This document shows, in pieces, positions 1 to 8,097 of a stretch of DNA of 64,000 nt. This stretch comes from Nocardioides speluncae (GTDB lineage: Bacteria; Actinomycetota; Actinomycetes; Propionibacteriales; Nocardioidaceae), in the NCBI RefSeq assembly GCF_003121585.1, contig NZ_QEOO01000042.1, positions 176,745 to 240,744 of the forward strand, read 5' to 3'. Position 1 is the stretch's first letter. Each line of letters begins with the position of its first letter. The position numbers were made by a program, and so were the translations under genes. Below the pieces are notes generated by a model. The model was not told where the DNA came from and did not search any database. It saw only the letters and a program-made list of their open reading frames with translations.

Positions 1-306
1 GAAGACGGTCTGGCCGGCGCCTGGTCCCGTGTTGAAGACCAGCCGGTAGCTGTCGCCAAACGCCTCCTTGTCGGCGACCGCGGCGGCGGCACCCACCAGC
101 TCGGACATCGTGGTCGGCTCCCAGTGGGCGACCTCGGCGGCGTTGGCGTAGTGGCTGCGCGGCACGATCAGCACGTGCGTGGGCGCCTGCGGGTTGACGT
201 CTCGGAAGGCGACCACGGTCTCTGTCGCGTGCACGATCTCGGCCGGGATCTCACCCGCCACGATCTTGCAGAACAGGCAGTCGGCGGACGGTTCGGGTGC
301 GCTCAT
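1..306 (-). CDS. HIT-family (histidine triad) protein, C-terminus cut by window edge
   Basis: The reading frame starts at an ATG at 306 and runs off the left edge, so only about the first 100 residues are present. The N-terminus carries the HIT signature CLFCKIVAGEIPA, followed by VAFRDVNPQAPTHVLIVPRSH, which is the typical HinT/FHIT fold core. The catalytic H-x-H-x-H motif would lie beyond the window. Members hydrolyse nucleoside phosphoramidates or adenylated conjugates in the cytoplasm. The gene sits downstream of rsmE-dnaJ-hrcA, where a HIT gene is common in actinobacteria, although a sigma-factor block and an AlkZ-like gene intervene here. The family is secure; the substrate is not. Confidence 0.9.
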   Translation of the reverse strand, partial: MSAPEPSADCLFCKIVAGEIPAEIVHATETVVAFRDVNPQAPTHVLIVPRSHYANAAEVAHWEPTTMSELVGAAAAVADKEAFGDSYRLVFNTGPGAGQTVF

Positions 307-409
307 GGCTCCACACTAGAAATCCGCCGAGCGGGTGTGTCAACCGGTGACCCGGGTCGCGCGTGGAACTACCGTGAGAAGTCCAACGTTGCCGGCTCTG
401 AGGATCGCG

Positions 410-946
410 ATGGCACCCACCGCGCGTTCCGAGTGGGACGCCGACCTGCACGATCCCGACCGGGCGATCGAGCAGCTGTACGCCGCCCACTGGCGGCAGC
501 TTGTCCGGCTCTCGGTGCTGCTGGTCCGCGATCTCGGCCAGGCCGAGGAGATCGTGCAGGACGTCTTCGTGGCCACTCACGGCCGCTGGCGCAAGCTACG
601 CGATCACGACAAGGCGGTCGCCTACCTGCGCCAGGGTGTGGTCAACCGCTCCCGCTCCGCGCTCCGGCACCGGGGCGTGGTCGAGCGGCACCTGGCCAGC
701 GCGGCACCACCTGACGACGAGCCGGGCGCCGACGAGCCGGTGCTGCAGGCGGCCCGGCGCCGCGCCGTACTCGATGCGCTGGCCGAGCTGCCGCAGCGCC
801 AGCGCGAGGTGGTCGCGCTGCGCTACTACCTGGACCTCTCCGAGACCGAGATCGCCACCGCCCTCGGCATCAGCCGGGGCTCGGTCAAGAGCCACGCCTC
901 GCGTGGCCTGGCCGCCCTGCGACACCTGCTGGAGGAGCCGTCATGA
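410..946 (+). CDS. SigE-family RNA polymerase sigma factor (ECF type)
   Basis: This 178-residue protein has sigma-70 region 2 (LGQAEEIVQDVFVATHGRW, about residues 40-60) and region 4 (LPQRQREVVALRYY, then SETEIATALGISRGSVKSH, a helix-turn-helix). These are the marks of the actinobacterial SigE-like ECF group. The ATG at 410 is chosen because GAGG lies just upstream and the conserved N-terminus (DPDRAIEQLYAAHWRQLVRL) begins soon after; an earlier in-frame start at 335 would add a non-conserved tail. The stop overlaps the next gene by four bases (ATGA), so the two are translationally coupled. It probably directs a small regulon linked to its membrane partner; the signal is unknown. Confidence 0.92.
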   Translation: MAPTARSEWDADLHDPDRAIEQLYAAHWRQLVRLSVLLVRDLGQAEEIVQDVFVATHGRWRKLRDHDKAVAYLRQGVVNRSRSALRHRGVVERHLASAAPPDDEPGADEPVLQAARRRAVLDALAELPQRQREVVALRYYLDLSETEIATALGISRGSVKSHASRGLAALRHLLEEPS

Positions 947-2016
947 CCGACTCGAACGACGAGCGCCGGCTGCGCGGGCTCCTCGACGACGCGGTGTCCG
1001 ACATCGAGCCTCGCAATGCCCTTGACCAGATCCGTGCCCGTACCAAGGAGAATCAGATGACCGACCGCCGACCGTGGATCTGGGGAGTCGGCGGCGCCGT
1101 CGTCGCCACCGCTGCGACCGTGGCGCTGATCGCGGCCGTTGGTACGCCGGGCGGCGACGAGGCCGACAAGGAGGACCCGGTCGCCCCGACCGGTTCGGTC
1201 AGCGAGAACGTCGACCCGACGACCGACGTCACCCCGACCGAGCCCGACGGCCCCGACCCGTCCGAGTCCGGGGAGCCGGCCACCGGCGAGAAGCAGGCCG
1301 TCGGCGTCTACTACCTCGGCGACACCCCGTCCGGCGCCGGGTTGTACCGCGAGTTCCACCAGGTCCCGGAGGAGAGTGCGCTGCTCGGCGCGTTGCGCGA
1401 GGCCACCGTGGTCGAGCCGGCCGATCCCGACTACCGCACCCCATGGCTCGGCGTCATGACCATCGACTCGGCCGAGGTGGACGGCGACGTGCTTCGGATC
1501 GGCCTGTCCGACGTCGCCGAGCGACCCGCTCGGATGACCGACCGAGAGGCCGAGCTCGCGATCCAGCAGCTGATCTATACCGCACAGGCGGCGGTCCAGC
1601 AGCGGCTGCCGGTGCAGTTCGAGGTCTCCGGCAACCCGGTGGCCGAGACCCTCGGCGTACCCACCTCGGAGCCGCTTACCCAGGCCGCGGAGCTCGACGT
1701 CCTCGCCCTCGTGTCGCTCACCACGCCTGCCGAAGGCCAGACGGTCAGCGGAGGCCGGCTGGAGTTCTCCGGGCGGGCCAGCTCGTTCGAGGCGACCGTG
1801 CCCTGGCAGCTCCGGCAGGGCGACGAGGTGATCAGACGCGGGTCCGTCATGTCGAGCGGTGACTGGATGACCCGCCTCGCGGCATTCGAGGGGGCAGTCT
1901 CGGTCGCTGGATTGACTCCCGGCACCTACACGTTCGCCGCGATGACCGACGACCCGAGCGGTGGCGCCGAAGGCAACGGTCCGAGTGAGGACACTCGAAC
2001 CATCGTTGTGAAGTAG
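943..2016 (+). CDS. Membrane-anchored GerMN/Gmad2-like protein, sigma-factor partner
   Basis: The 357-residue protein has a short cytoplasmic N-terminus (about 44 residues), one transmembrane helix (about 45-66), a Pro/Thr/Asp-rich linker and an extracytoplasmic part. The first external section (VGVYYLGDTPSGAGLYREF...) resembles a GerMN domain. The last about 100 residues (SLTTPAEGQTVSGGRLEFSG...) resemble the immunoglobulin-like Gmad2 domain. It overlaps the SigE-type sigma gene by four bases. That topology would suit sigma-factor control across the membrane, but no classical anti-sigma zinc motif is visible, so an anti-sigma role is only an inference from position. Confidence 0.8.
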   Translation: MTDSNDERRLRGLLDDAVSDIEPRNALDQIRARTKENQMTDRRPWIWGVGGAVVATAATVALIAAVGTPGGDEADKEDPVAPTGSVSENVDPTTDVTPTEPDGPDPSESGEPATGEKQAVGVYYLGDTPSGAGLYREFHQVPEESALLGALREATVVEPADPDYRTPWLGVMTIDSAEVDGDVLRIGLSDVAERPARMTDREAELAIQQLIYTAQAAVQQRLPVQFEVSGNPVAETLGVPTSEPLTQAAELDVLALVSLTTPAEGQTVSGGRLEFSGRASSFEATVPWQLRQGDEVIRRGSVMSSGDWMTRLAAFEGAVSVAGLTPGTYTFAAMTDDPSGGAEGNGPSEDTRTIVVK

Positions 2017-2032
2017 TCGCTAACTTGGCGGC

Positions 2033-3076
2033 ATGCAGCTCAGCCCCCGCGACCTGAACCGGACCTTCCTGCACCGCCAGCACCTCCTGGAGCGGACTAC
2101 GCGCCCGATCCCGCATGTCGTGGAGCACCTCATCGGGCTGCAGGCGCAGGAGAACCTGCCGCCGTACCTCTCGCTCGCGGCTCGGCTGGCCGAGTTCGAC
2201 CCGTACGCCGTCTCCGCCGCGCTGGAGGACAAGTCGCTGGTGCGGCTGCTGTGCATGCGCGGGACCATCCACCTGCTGGTGCCCGGCGACGCGCTCACGC
2301 TGCGCCAGTGGACCCAGCCGTGCCAGGACCGCGAACGCAAGCACAGCCAGAACGTCATCGAGGCGCTCCACCTCGACACCGCGGAGGTCAACGCCGCGAT
2401 CTCCGAGGCGCTGCTCGACGGGCCGCTCGCGATGAAGACGCTGGGCGAAGCCCTCGAGGAGCGCTTCCCCGGCGTGCCGGGCAACGCGCTGGCCCACCTC
2501 GCCCGGATCAACCAGCCGCTGGCCCAGCTGCCGCCGCGCGGCCAGTGGAAGAAGCCGGGCGGCGTGATCTACCAGTACGTCGACCGCTGGCTGGGCGAGC
2601 CGCTGCGAGAGCCGGACGTGGCCGAGATCGTCCGCCGCTACCTGCGCGCCTACGGCCCCGCGACCGCCGCCGACGTCACCGCGTGGTCCGGCGTCACCCG
2701 GCTGGTCCCGGTGCTTAAAGGCATGGACGACCTCGTCCAGCACGCGGGAGAGAACGGCAAGACCCTGTACGACGTACCCGAGGGCGAGATCGTCACCGGC
2801 GAGACCCCGGCGCCGGTGCGTCTGCTCGGCGTCTACGACAACGTCTGGCTCTCGCACGCCGGCCGCGACCGGGTGACCGATCCGGTCAAGCGGAAGAACT
2901 GGATGGGCGTCAACGGCGGCATCGGTAACACGATCTTCGTCGACGGCATGCTCGAAGGCATGTGGCGGGTCGAGGACGGCACGATCACCGTGACGACCTA
3001 CCGCGACCTCACCAAGCCCGAGCAGTCCGACCTCGACGAGGAACTGGACCGCGCCAAGGTTCTCCTCGCCCGCTAG
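2033..3076 (+). CDS. Winged-helix DNA-binding protein of the AlkZ/YcaQ type
   Basis: The protein is 347 residues, normal for the HTH_42 (AlkZ/YcaQ) superfamily of interstrand-crosslink and alkylpurine DNA glycosylases. Near residue 36 the sequence IGLQAQENLPPY contains a Q-x-Q pair in the position of the catalytic QxQ motif of AlkZ. Other family features are LVRLLCMRGTIHLL, the central winged-helix part (EIVRRYLRAYGPATAADVTAWSG) and a C-terminal beta-rich domain. It may remove bulky alkyl lesions, but a plain DNA-binding role cannot be excluded. It is monocistronic, starts 16 bases after the preceding stop, and its TAG stop lies in a CTAG at the edge of a palindromic cluster. Confidence 0.8.
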   Translation: MQLSPRDLNRTFLHRQHLLERTTRPIPHVVEHLIGLQAQENLPPYLSLAARLAEFDPYAVSAALEDKSLVRLLCMRGTIHLLVPGDALTLRQWTQPCQDRERKHSQNVIEALHLDTAEVNAAISEALLDGPLAMKTLGEALEERFPGVPGNALAHLARINQPLAQLPPRGQWKKPGGVIYQYVDRWLGEPLREPDVAEIVRRYLRAYGPATAADVTAWSGVTRLVPVLKGMDDLVQHAGENGKTLYDVPEGEIVTGETPAPVRLLGVYDNVWLSHAGRDRVTDPVKRKNWMGVNGGIGNTIFVDGMLEGMWRVEDGTITVTTYRDLTKPEQSDLDEELDRAKVLLAR

Positions 3077-3168
3077 TCGGACAAGTTGCCCCACGCGAAA
3101 CTGTCCGTGCCCGCTGGAAGTTTCCGACGGGATGGGGCAGTTTCACTAGGTACCTAGTGAAACTGCCC
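3073..3168. repeat. Palindromic cluster with CTAG boundaries; probable bidirectional terminator
   Basis: The convergent gap contains a perfect 34-bp palindrome at 3135-3168, centred on GGTACC and extending through CTAG...CTAG to GGGCAG/CTGCCC. Just upstream, 3073-3149 is a looser inverted repeat bounded by CTAG at both ends, with arms that share TGCCCC and GAAACT blocks. The position between two converging genes fits a terminator, but the CTAG boundaries resemble those of the MITE-like elements elsewhere in the window. Whether this is a degenerate mobile element is unclear. Confidence 0.6.
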
Positions 3169-3173
3169 GCCCC

Positions 3174-3914
3174 TTACGCCCAGCGAGACGTCCGGGCGAG
3201 CAGCGCGCTGGTGGCGGCGAGGCCGGCGGTGGAGGTGCGGAGCACTTCGGTGCCGAGCCGGACCGAGGTTGCGCCTGCGGCTGCGAAGGCGGCGAGCTCC
3301 TCGTCGGTGATGCCGCCCTCGGGGCCGACCACGACCACGATCGACCCGGATTCGGGAATCGCCACGGACGCGAGCGAGGTTGTCGCTGCCTCGTGGAGTA
3401 CGACGCTCACCTCGGCCCCACGCAGCAGCTCGGCGACCGCGTCGGTCGTCGCCAGCGGTGCGACCGTGGGGAACCAGGAACGGCGGGACTGCTTGGCCGC
3501 CTCGCGCGCGGTCGAGCGCCACTTCGCGAGGGACTTCTCGGCGCGCTCGCCGCGCCACACCGCGACGCAGCGTGCGGCCGCCCACGGCACGATCGCCTCG
3601 ACGCCGATCTCGGTGAGCACCTCGACGGCCAGCTCGCCGCGGTCACCCTTGGGGATCGCCTGGACGACGGTGATCGACGGCGCCGGCCGGTCGGCGTACG
3701 CCAGGTCGGTGACGCCGATGGTGAAGACCTTCTTACCGGTGCTGGCGACCTCGCCGGTGACCGACGTACCGGCGCCGTCGGTGAGCACTACCCGCTCACC
3801 GACGCGCAGCCGGCGGACCGTGACCGCGTGATGCGCCTCGTCGCCGGTCACCTCGACCGTGCCGCCGACGCCGACCCCGGCCAGCGTCGGAACCAGATGG
3901 ACCGGGAGGCTCAC
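3174..3914 (-). CDS. rsmE: 16S rRNA (uracil-1498-N3)-methyltransferase RsmE
   Basis: The 246-residue protein has the RsmE layout: an N-terminal PUA-like beta barrel (GDEAHHAVTVRRLRVGERV, VLTDGAGTSVTG) and a C-terminal SPOUT methyltransferase domain with the trefoil-knot motifs VVGPEGGITDEEL and RLGTEVLRTSTAG. It methylates U1498 of 16S rRNA in the assembled 30S subunit using S-adenosylmethionine. The gene starts 16 bases after dnaJ ends on the same strand, completing the usual hrcA-dnaJ-rsmE group, so co-transcription is likely. Confidence 0.95.
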   Translation of the reverse strand: MSLPVHLVPTLAGVGVGGTVEVTGDEAHHAVTVRRLRVGERVVLTDGAGTSVTGEVASTGKKVFTIGVTDLAYADRPAPSITVVQAIPKGDRGELAVEVLTEIGVEAIVPWAAARCVAVWRGERAEKSLAKWRSTAREAAKQSRRSWFPTVAPLATTDAVAELLRGAEVSVVLHEAATTSLASVAIPESGSIVVVVGPEGGITDEELAAFAAAGATSVRLGTEVLRTSTAGLAATSALLARTSRWA

Positions 3915-3930
3915 AGGCGTGACCGCTGGC

Positions 3931-5106
3931 TCAGTGCTGGTTGAACGCGTCGCGCAGCCGGCCGAAGACCGACTTCGGCGTGCTCGGCTTGATCGTGCCG
4001 TCGGGGCTCAGCTCGTCACGCGCGGCGGCCAGCTCCCGCATCAACAGCTCCTGCCGGCCGTCGAGCTTGGTCGGCGTCTCCACGACCACGGTCACGATCA
4101 GGTCGCCGCGGGTGGTGCCGCGCAGGCCGGGTACGCCGCGGCTGTGCATGATGTGCTCCGCGCCGGACTGGGTGCCGGCCTTCAGCTCCAGCTGGAACGA
4201 GGTCTCGCGCTTCGACTTGTCCTCGGACGGGAGGTCGGCCTCCAGCGTCGGGATCTTGATCGAGGTGCCGAGCGCTGCGGCGGTCATGGGCACCGAGACC
4301 GTGCAGTGCAGGTCGTTGTTGTGGCGGGTGAAGGTGGCGTGCGGGGCGACGTGGATCTCGACGTACAGGTCGCCGGCGGGGCCGCCGCCCGGCCCGACCT
4401 CACCCTTCTCGGCGAGCTGGACCCGGGTGCCGGTGTCGACGCCGGCCGGGATCCGCACCGTCAGCGAGCGCCGTGCCCGCACGCGGCCGTCACCGGAGCA
4501 CTCGCGGCACGGCTCGGGGATGATCGTGCCGAACCCGCGGCAGGCTGCGCACGGCCGGAGGGTGCGGATCTCGCCCAGGAACGAGCGCTGGACGTGGGCG
4601 ACCTCGCCGGCGCCGTGGCAGGTCTCGCAGGTCACCGGCTTGCTGCCGGGAGCCGCGCCGTCGCCGTTGCAGGTCTCGCAGAGTACGGCGGTGTCGACCT
4701 TGATCTCGCGGCTGATCCCGAACGCGGCCTCGGCGAGCTCGACGTCGAGCCTGATCAGGGCGTCCTGGCCACGGCGCACCCGCGGCCGCGGACCGCGGCC
4801 GGCCGCCGTACTGCCGGGCGCGCCGCCGCCGAAGAACGCGTCCATGATGTCGGTGAACGAGAAGCCGGCGCCCTGGCCGAAGCCCGGGCCACCGAAGATG
4901 TCGGAGCCACCGCGGTCGTACGCCGCGCGCTTCTGCGGGTCGGACAGCACCTCGTAGGCGTGCGAGATCTCCTTGAACTTCTCCTGCGTCGCGGGGTCCG
5001 GGTTCACGTCAGGGTGCAGCTGCCGGGCCAGACGCCGGTATGCCTTCTTGATCGTGTCGCCATCCGCGTCGCGGTCGACTCCGAGGAGGTCGTAGAGGTC
5101 CTGCAC
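3931..5106 (-). CDS. dnaJ: Chaperone DnaJ (DnaJ2 type)
   Basis: The 391-residue co-chaperone starts with a J domain (DLYDLLGVDRDADGDTIKKA, HPD at about residues 32-34), followed by a Gly/Phe-rich segment with FGGPGFGQG. Four zinc-finger repeats follow (CETCNGDG, CETCHGAG, CAACRGFG, CRECSGDG), then the C-terminal substrate-binding domain. It stimulates DnaK ATPase and delivers unfolded clients. The start is a GTG at 5106 with AAGGA upstream. It lies 44 bases downstream of hrcA on the same strand, so it should share HrcA/CIRCE control. Confidence 0.96.
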   Translation of the reverse strand: MQDLYDLLGVDRDADGDTIKKAYRRLARQLHPDVNPDPATQEKFKEISHAYEVLSDPQKRAAYDRGGSDIFGGPGFGQGAGFSFTDIMDAFFGGGAPGSTAAGRGPRPRVRRGQDALIRLDVELAEAAFGISREIKVDTAVLCETCNGDGAAPGSKPVTCETCHGAGEVAHVQRSFLGEIRTLRPCAACRGFGTIIPEPCRECSGDGRVRARRSLTVRIPAGVDTGTRVQLAEKGEVGPGGGPAGDLYVEIHVAPHATFTRHNNDLHCTVSVPMTAAALGTSIKIPTLEADLPSEDKSKRETSFQLELKAGTQSGAEHIMHSRGVPGLRGTTRGDLIVTVVVETPTKLDGRQELLMRELAAARDELSPDGTIKPSTPKSVFGRLRDAFNQH

Positions 5107-5150
5107 GTGGTGTGTCCTTCGTGGGTCTTGTTGGGAGGGCGGCCTGGCGC

Positions 5151-6173
5151 TCAGGCCTCGTCGAGGATGCGCGAGACGTAGCGCGCCACCGCACGCACCG
5201 CCGCCATCGTGCCGGGATAGTCCATGCGGGTCGGTCCGACGATGCCCAGGCTGGCCAGCGCCTCGTCGCCCGGGCCGTAGCCGGTGGCGACCACGCTGGT
5301 GCTGGCGAGCTCCTGGTAGGGACCCTCGTGGCCGATGGTGACCGTGATGGTGCCGCCGGTGCTGGCCTCACCAAGCAGCTTGAGGAGTACGACGTGCTCC
5401 TCCAGGGCTTCCAGCATCGGCCGGATCGTGGTGTCGAAACCCTCACCGAAGTGGGCGAGGTTGGCCGCCCCGCCAACCGCGACCCGCTCGTCGGAGCGGT
5501 GGTCCGACATCGCCTCGACCAGCGCGGCCACCACGGCCTTGGCGGCCGGCGCGATCGGCTGTCCGACCTGGTCGGGGAGGGTGGTCAGGGCGGCGGCAGC
5601 GTCGGAGATTCGCTCGCCGGCCACCGCCCGGTTGACCCGGACCCGGAGATCGGCGAGTACGTCGTCAGTCAGCGGGTCGGGCAGCTCGACGAGCCGCTGC
5701 TCCACCCGCCCGGTGCTCAGGATCAGCACCAGCAGCAGCCGGATCGGGGCCAGCGCCACGATCTCGACGTGCCGCACCGTGCTGCGCGAGAGCGTGGGGT
5801 ACTGCACGACCGCGACCTGGCGGGTCAGCTGCGCCAGCAGCCGGACGCTGCGCTGCACCACGTCGTCGAGGTCGACCGCACCGTCGAGGAACGTCGCGAT
5901 TGCCCGCTTCTCGGCGGTGCTCATCGGCTTGACGGTGGTGAGCCGGTCGACGAACAGCCGGTAGCCCTTGTCGGTGGGCACCCGCCCCGCACTGGTGTGC
6001 GGCTGGGTGATGAACCCCTCCTCCTCGAGCACGGCCATGTCGTTGCGCACCGTCGCGGGAGAGACCCCGAGCCGGTGCCGCTCGACCAGCGCCTTGGAGC
6101 CGACCGGCTCCTCGGTGGAGACGTAGTCCTCAACGATCGCCCGGAGTACGGCGAGCCGGCGGTCCTCGACCAT
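5151..6173 (-). CDS. hrcA: Heat-inducible transcription repressor HrcA
   Basis: The 340-residue protein begins MVEDRRLAVLRAIVEDYV, followed by the winged-helix segment EEPVGSKALVERHRLGVSPATVRNDMAVLEEEGF, the family hallmark. The inserted-dimerising and GAF-like domains follow. It binds CIRCE and represses chaperone genes until GroEL availability drops. The ATG at 6173 is chosen because AGGAG stands immediately upstream and because the alternative ATG at 6221 lies inside the CIRCE element. The gene heads the hrcA-dnaJ-rsmE group and is probably autoregulated. Confidence 0.96.
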   Translation of the reverse strand: MVEDRRLAVLRAIVEDYVSTEEPVGSKALVERHRLGVSPATVRNDMAVLEEEGFITQPHTSAGRVPTDKGYRLFVDRLTTVKPMSTAEKRAIATFLDGAVDLDDVVQRSVRLLAQLTRQVAVVQYPTLSRSTVRHVEIVALAPIRLLLVLILSTGRVEQRLVELPDPLTDDVLADLRVRVNRAVAGERISDAAAALTTLPDQVGQPIAPAAKAVVAALVEAMSDHRSDERVAVGGAANLAHFGEGFDTTIRPMLEALEEHVVLLKLLGEASTGGTITVTIGHEGPYQELASTSVVATGYGPGDEALASLGIVGPTRMDYPGTMAAVRAVARYVSRILDEA

Positions 6174-6210
6174 GGCTCCTCCTTCTCCGTATTGCTTCGT
6201 GCACTCGTCG

Positions 6211-6237
6211 CTGGCACTCACGCTGACTGAGTGCCAA
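6211..6237. promoter_or_regulatory. CIRCE element (HrcA operator)
   Basis: Two 9-bp arms, ctGGCACTC and GAGTGCCaa, are separated by exactly nine bases, matching the CIRCE consensus TTAGCACTC-N9-GAGTGCTAA with small changes at the outer positions. It lies 38 bases upstream of the hrcA start on the minus strand, where HrcA would block its own promoter. Confidence 0.92.
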
Positions 6238-6287
6238 GCCTACTAGACCAGTAGCCCCAAGAGTCCGTCGTCGCGACCGCGCAAGCC

Positions 6288-6352
6288 GGATAGTCCAGAA
6301 CGTTTGACATCACTTCTGGGCCGAAAGTGATGTCAAACGTTCTGGACTATCC
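6288..6352. repeat. Perfect 28-bp inverted repeat in a divergent promoter region
   Basis: Arms 6288-6315 and 6325-6352 are exact reverse complements, separated by a 9-base loop. Neither neighbouring gene ends here: hrcA leaves to the left and the iron-regulated gene to the right, so it cannot be a terminator for either. It may be a small palindromic mobile element, an antisense RNA terminator or an operator; the sequence alone does not decide. Confidence 0.85.
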
Positions 6353-6403
6353 ACGCGGCGAGACAGGTGGGTGGGCGATCTGTCCTGGCCGATCAAGGCC
6401 GCA

Positions 6404-6422
6404 TTAGGTTAGGCTCACCTAA
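6404..6422. promoter_or_regulatory. DtxR/IdeR iron box
   Basis: TTAGGTTAGGCTCACCTAA differs from the 19-bp DtxR/IdeR consensus (TTAGGTTAGSCTAACCTAA) at one position. It ends 21 bases before the GTG start of the DUF2470 gene, so iron-loaded repressor would cover the promoter or transcription start. Confidence 0.9.
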
Positions 6423-6443
6423 CTCGGACATCAGGAGGCCGTT

Positions 6444-7169
6444 GTGGAAGCTGTCGACCGTACGCCCACGTCGTTCACTCTCGCCGCCGAGGCGCGCAGC
6501 ATCCTGTCCTGCCCGGGCGCGGTGAGCCTGGTCGTGGACGGCGTCGAGCAGGTGCACGGCAACCCGCGGCTGGTCATGGAGGACCGCGATGGCGTGCCCG
6601 TGTTCGTCTGCCCGGCCGGCTCGCCGGTCGACCAGGCGGCCGACAGCCGGCGTACCGCACTGCTCGAGATCAGCAGCGGCCTCGCCGAGCACCAAGGGAT
6701 GCCCATCCCGCCCTCAGTGGTGATGGCAGCGAGGCTCCGCAGCGGCGGGCACGCCTGCGCCGACGCGGATGCGAGCGGGGACTGGCGCGCGGCCGTGGTC
6801 GAGACCCGCAAGGTGGTGCTGGTCCGGCCGGGGCTGCCCGGCGAGCCCGAACGCCATCTCCCGGTGCCGGTCGAGGACTTCCGGAGCCCAGTGCACGATC
6901 TCAACGCCGGTTACCTGCAGAAGTCCGTCGAGCACGCCAACCACTGCCATCAGCGCGAGCTGCGGCACTCGGTCGCCCAGGCCACCCAGACCCGACTCGA
7001 CGACATCGCCGGGGTGGCCCTGGCCGACCTCAGCCCGGACGGCGTCACCCTCCGCTGGGTCGACGCCGGTGGCGCGCGAGCCCGAGAGATCCGGTTCCCG
7101 GAGTCCGCGCGGACCCCGGTCGAGCTGGGCCAGCACCTGCGCCGCGAGCTGCACGCCGGCATCTGCTGA
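6444..7169 (+). CDS. DUF2470-domain protein, iron-regulated (HugZ-like haem protein candidate)
   Basis: The 241-residue protein combines an N-terminal part resembling the split-barrel/PPOX fold (about residues 10-80, with GVPVFVCPAGSPV) and a C-terminal DUF2470 domain (about 155-241). This is the arrangement of HugZ-type haem-binding or haem-degrading proteins. The family usually has a conserved haem-ligand histidine near the C-terminal domain; several His residues occur (HANHCHQREL at about 172-181), but which one could bind haem is unclear. The GTG at 6444 is preceded by AGGAGG with 5-base spacing. The iron box immediately upstream supports a role in haem or iron use when iron is scarce. 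Confidence 0.75.
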   Translation: MEAVDRTPTSFTLAAEARSILSCPGAVSLVVDGVEQVHGNPRLVMEDRDGVPVFVCPAGSPVDQAADSRRTALLEISSGLAEHQGMPIPPSVVMAARLRSGGHACADADASGDWRAAVVETRKVVLVRPGLPGEPERHLPVPVEDFRSPVHDLNAGYLQKSVEHANHCHQRELRHSVAQATQTRLDDIAGVALADLSPDGVTLRWVDAGGARAREIRFPESARTPVELGQHLRRELHAGIC

Positions 7170-7205
7170 CGCGGCGCCGCTTCGGCGCCAGGTAGGTTCG
7201 CCTGC

Positions 7206-8054
7206 ATGGCGGACTTCACCGAGGTGGGCGACCGGGTCTGGGTGGCGAACTACGACTGGTTCGACCTCAACGTCACCCTGGTCGGCGGCGAGCGCGGACT
7301 GCTGGTCGTGGACACCCACTCCTCCGAGCCCGCAGCCAAGGAGGTGGTGGCCGACGTACGCCGGCTCGGCGCGGGCGAGGTGATCGGCATCATCAACACC
7401 CACGAGCACTTCGACCACACCTTCGGCAACGCCATCTTCCGCGACGAGTACGGCGAGCTCCCGATCCACGCCACCGAGTGGGCCGCCGAGCACACCATCT
7501 CCGCGGGCGAGCGGATGAAGCGGAACTACGAGAAGTCCGACGACCCGCATCGCGACGAGGTGATGGCGGCCCCGATCGTGCCGGCCGACCACACCTTCTC
7601 CTCGGTCGGCACGGTCGACCTCGGCGACCGAGCGGTGGAGCTGATCCATCCCGGCCGCGGTCACACCGCCGGCGACCTGGTGGTGCTGGTGCCGGACGCA
7701 AACGTCCTGGCTGCCGGAGACCTGATCGAGGAGTCCGCTCCCCCGGTCTTCGGCGGCGACTGCCACCCGCTGGACTGGCCGACCTCGCTCGACCTGGTCC
7801 TGCAGCTGCTGAACGGCACGTCGGTCGTGGTGCCCGGTCACGGCGCCGTCGTCGACCGCGCGTTCGTGGAGGACCAACGCTCCGACATCGGCGTGGTCGC
7901 CGAGACGATCCGCGACCTGGCCGGGCGTGGCATACCTCTCGACGAGGCGCTGGCGGCGGCCGAGTGGCCGTTCCCGGCCGACGGCCTCGCCAAGGCGGTA
8001 CGCCGCGGCTACGAGCAGCTGCCCCGGCACGCCCGCCAGCTGCCGCTGATCTGA
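7206..8054 (+). CDS. MBL-fold metallo-hydrolase
   Basis: The 282-residue protein has the metallo-beta-lactamase zinc motif as THEHFDH (H-x-H-x-D-H), preceded by the beta-strand segment ERGLLVVDTHSSE. Later ligand regions are HPGRGHTAGDL, AAGDLIEESAPP and VVPGHGAVV. Family members hydrolyse thioesters, lactones, lactams or phosphodiesters; nothing here fixes the substrate. It is 36 bases downstream of the iron-regulated gene and may be co-transcribed. Confidence 0.9.
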   Translation: MADFTEVGDRVWVANYDWFDLNVTLVGGERGLLVVDTHSSEPAAKEVVADVRRLGAGEVIGIINTHEHFDHTFGNAIFRDEYGELPIHATEWAAEHTISAGERMKRNYEKSDDPHRDEVMAAPIVPADHTFSSVGTVDLGDRAVELIHPGRGHTAGDLVVLVPDANVLAAGDLIEESAPPVFGGDCHPLDWPTSLDLVLQLLNGTSVVVPGHGAVVDRAFVEDQRSDIGVVAETIRDLAGRGIPLDEALAAAEWPFPADGLAKAVRRGYEQLPRHARQLPLI

Positions 8055-8097
8055 AATCCGCTGGCGCTCGCTACAGGCGGGCCATCAAGGTGAGGCC

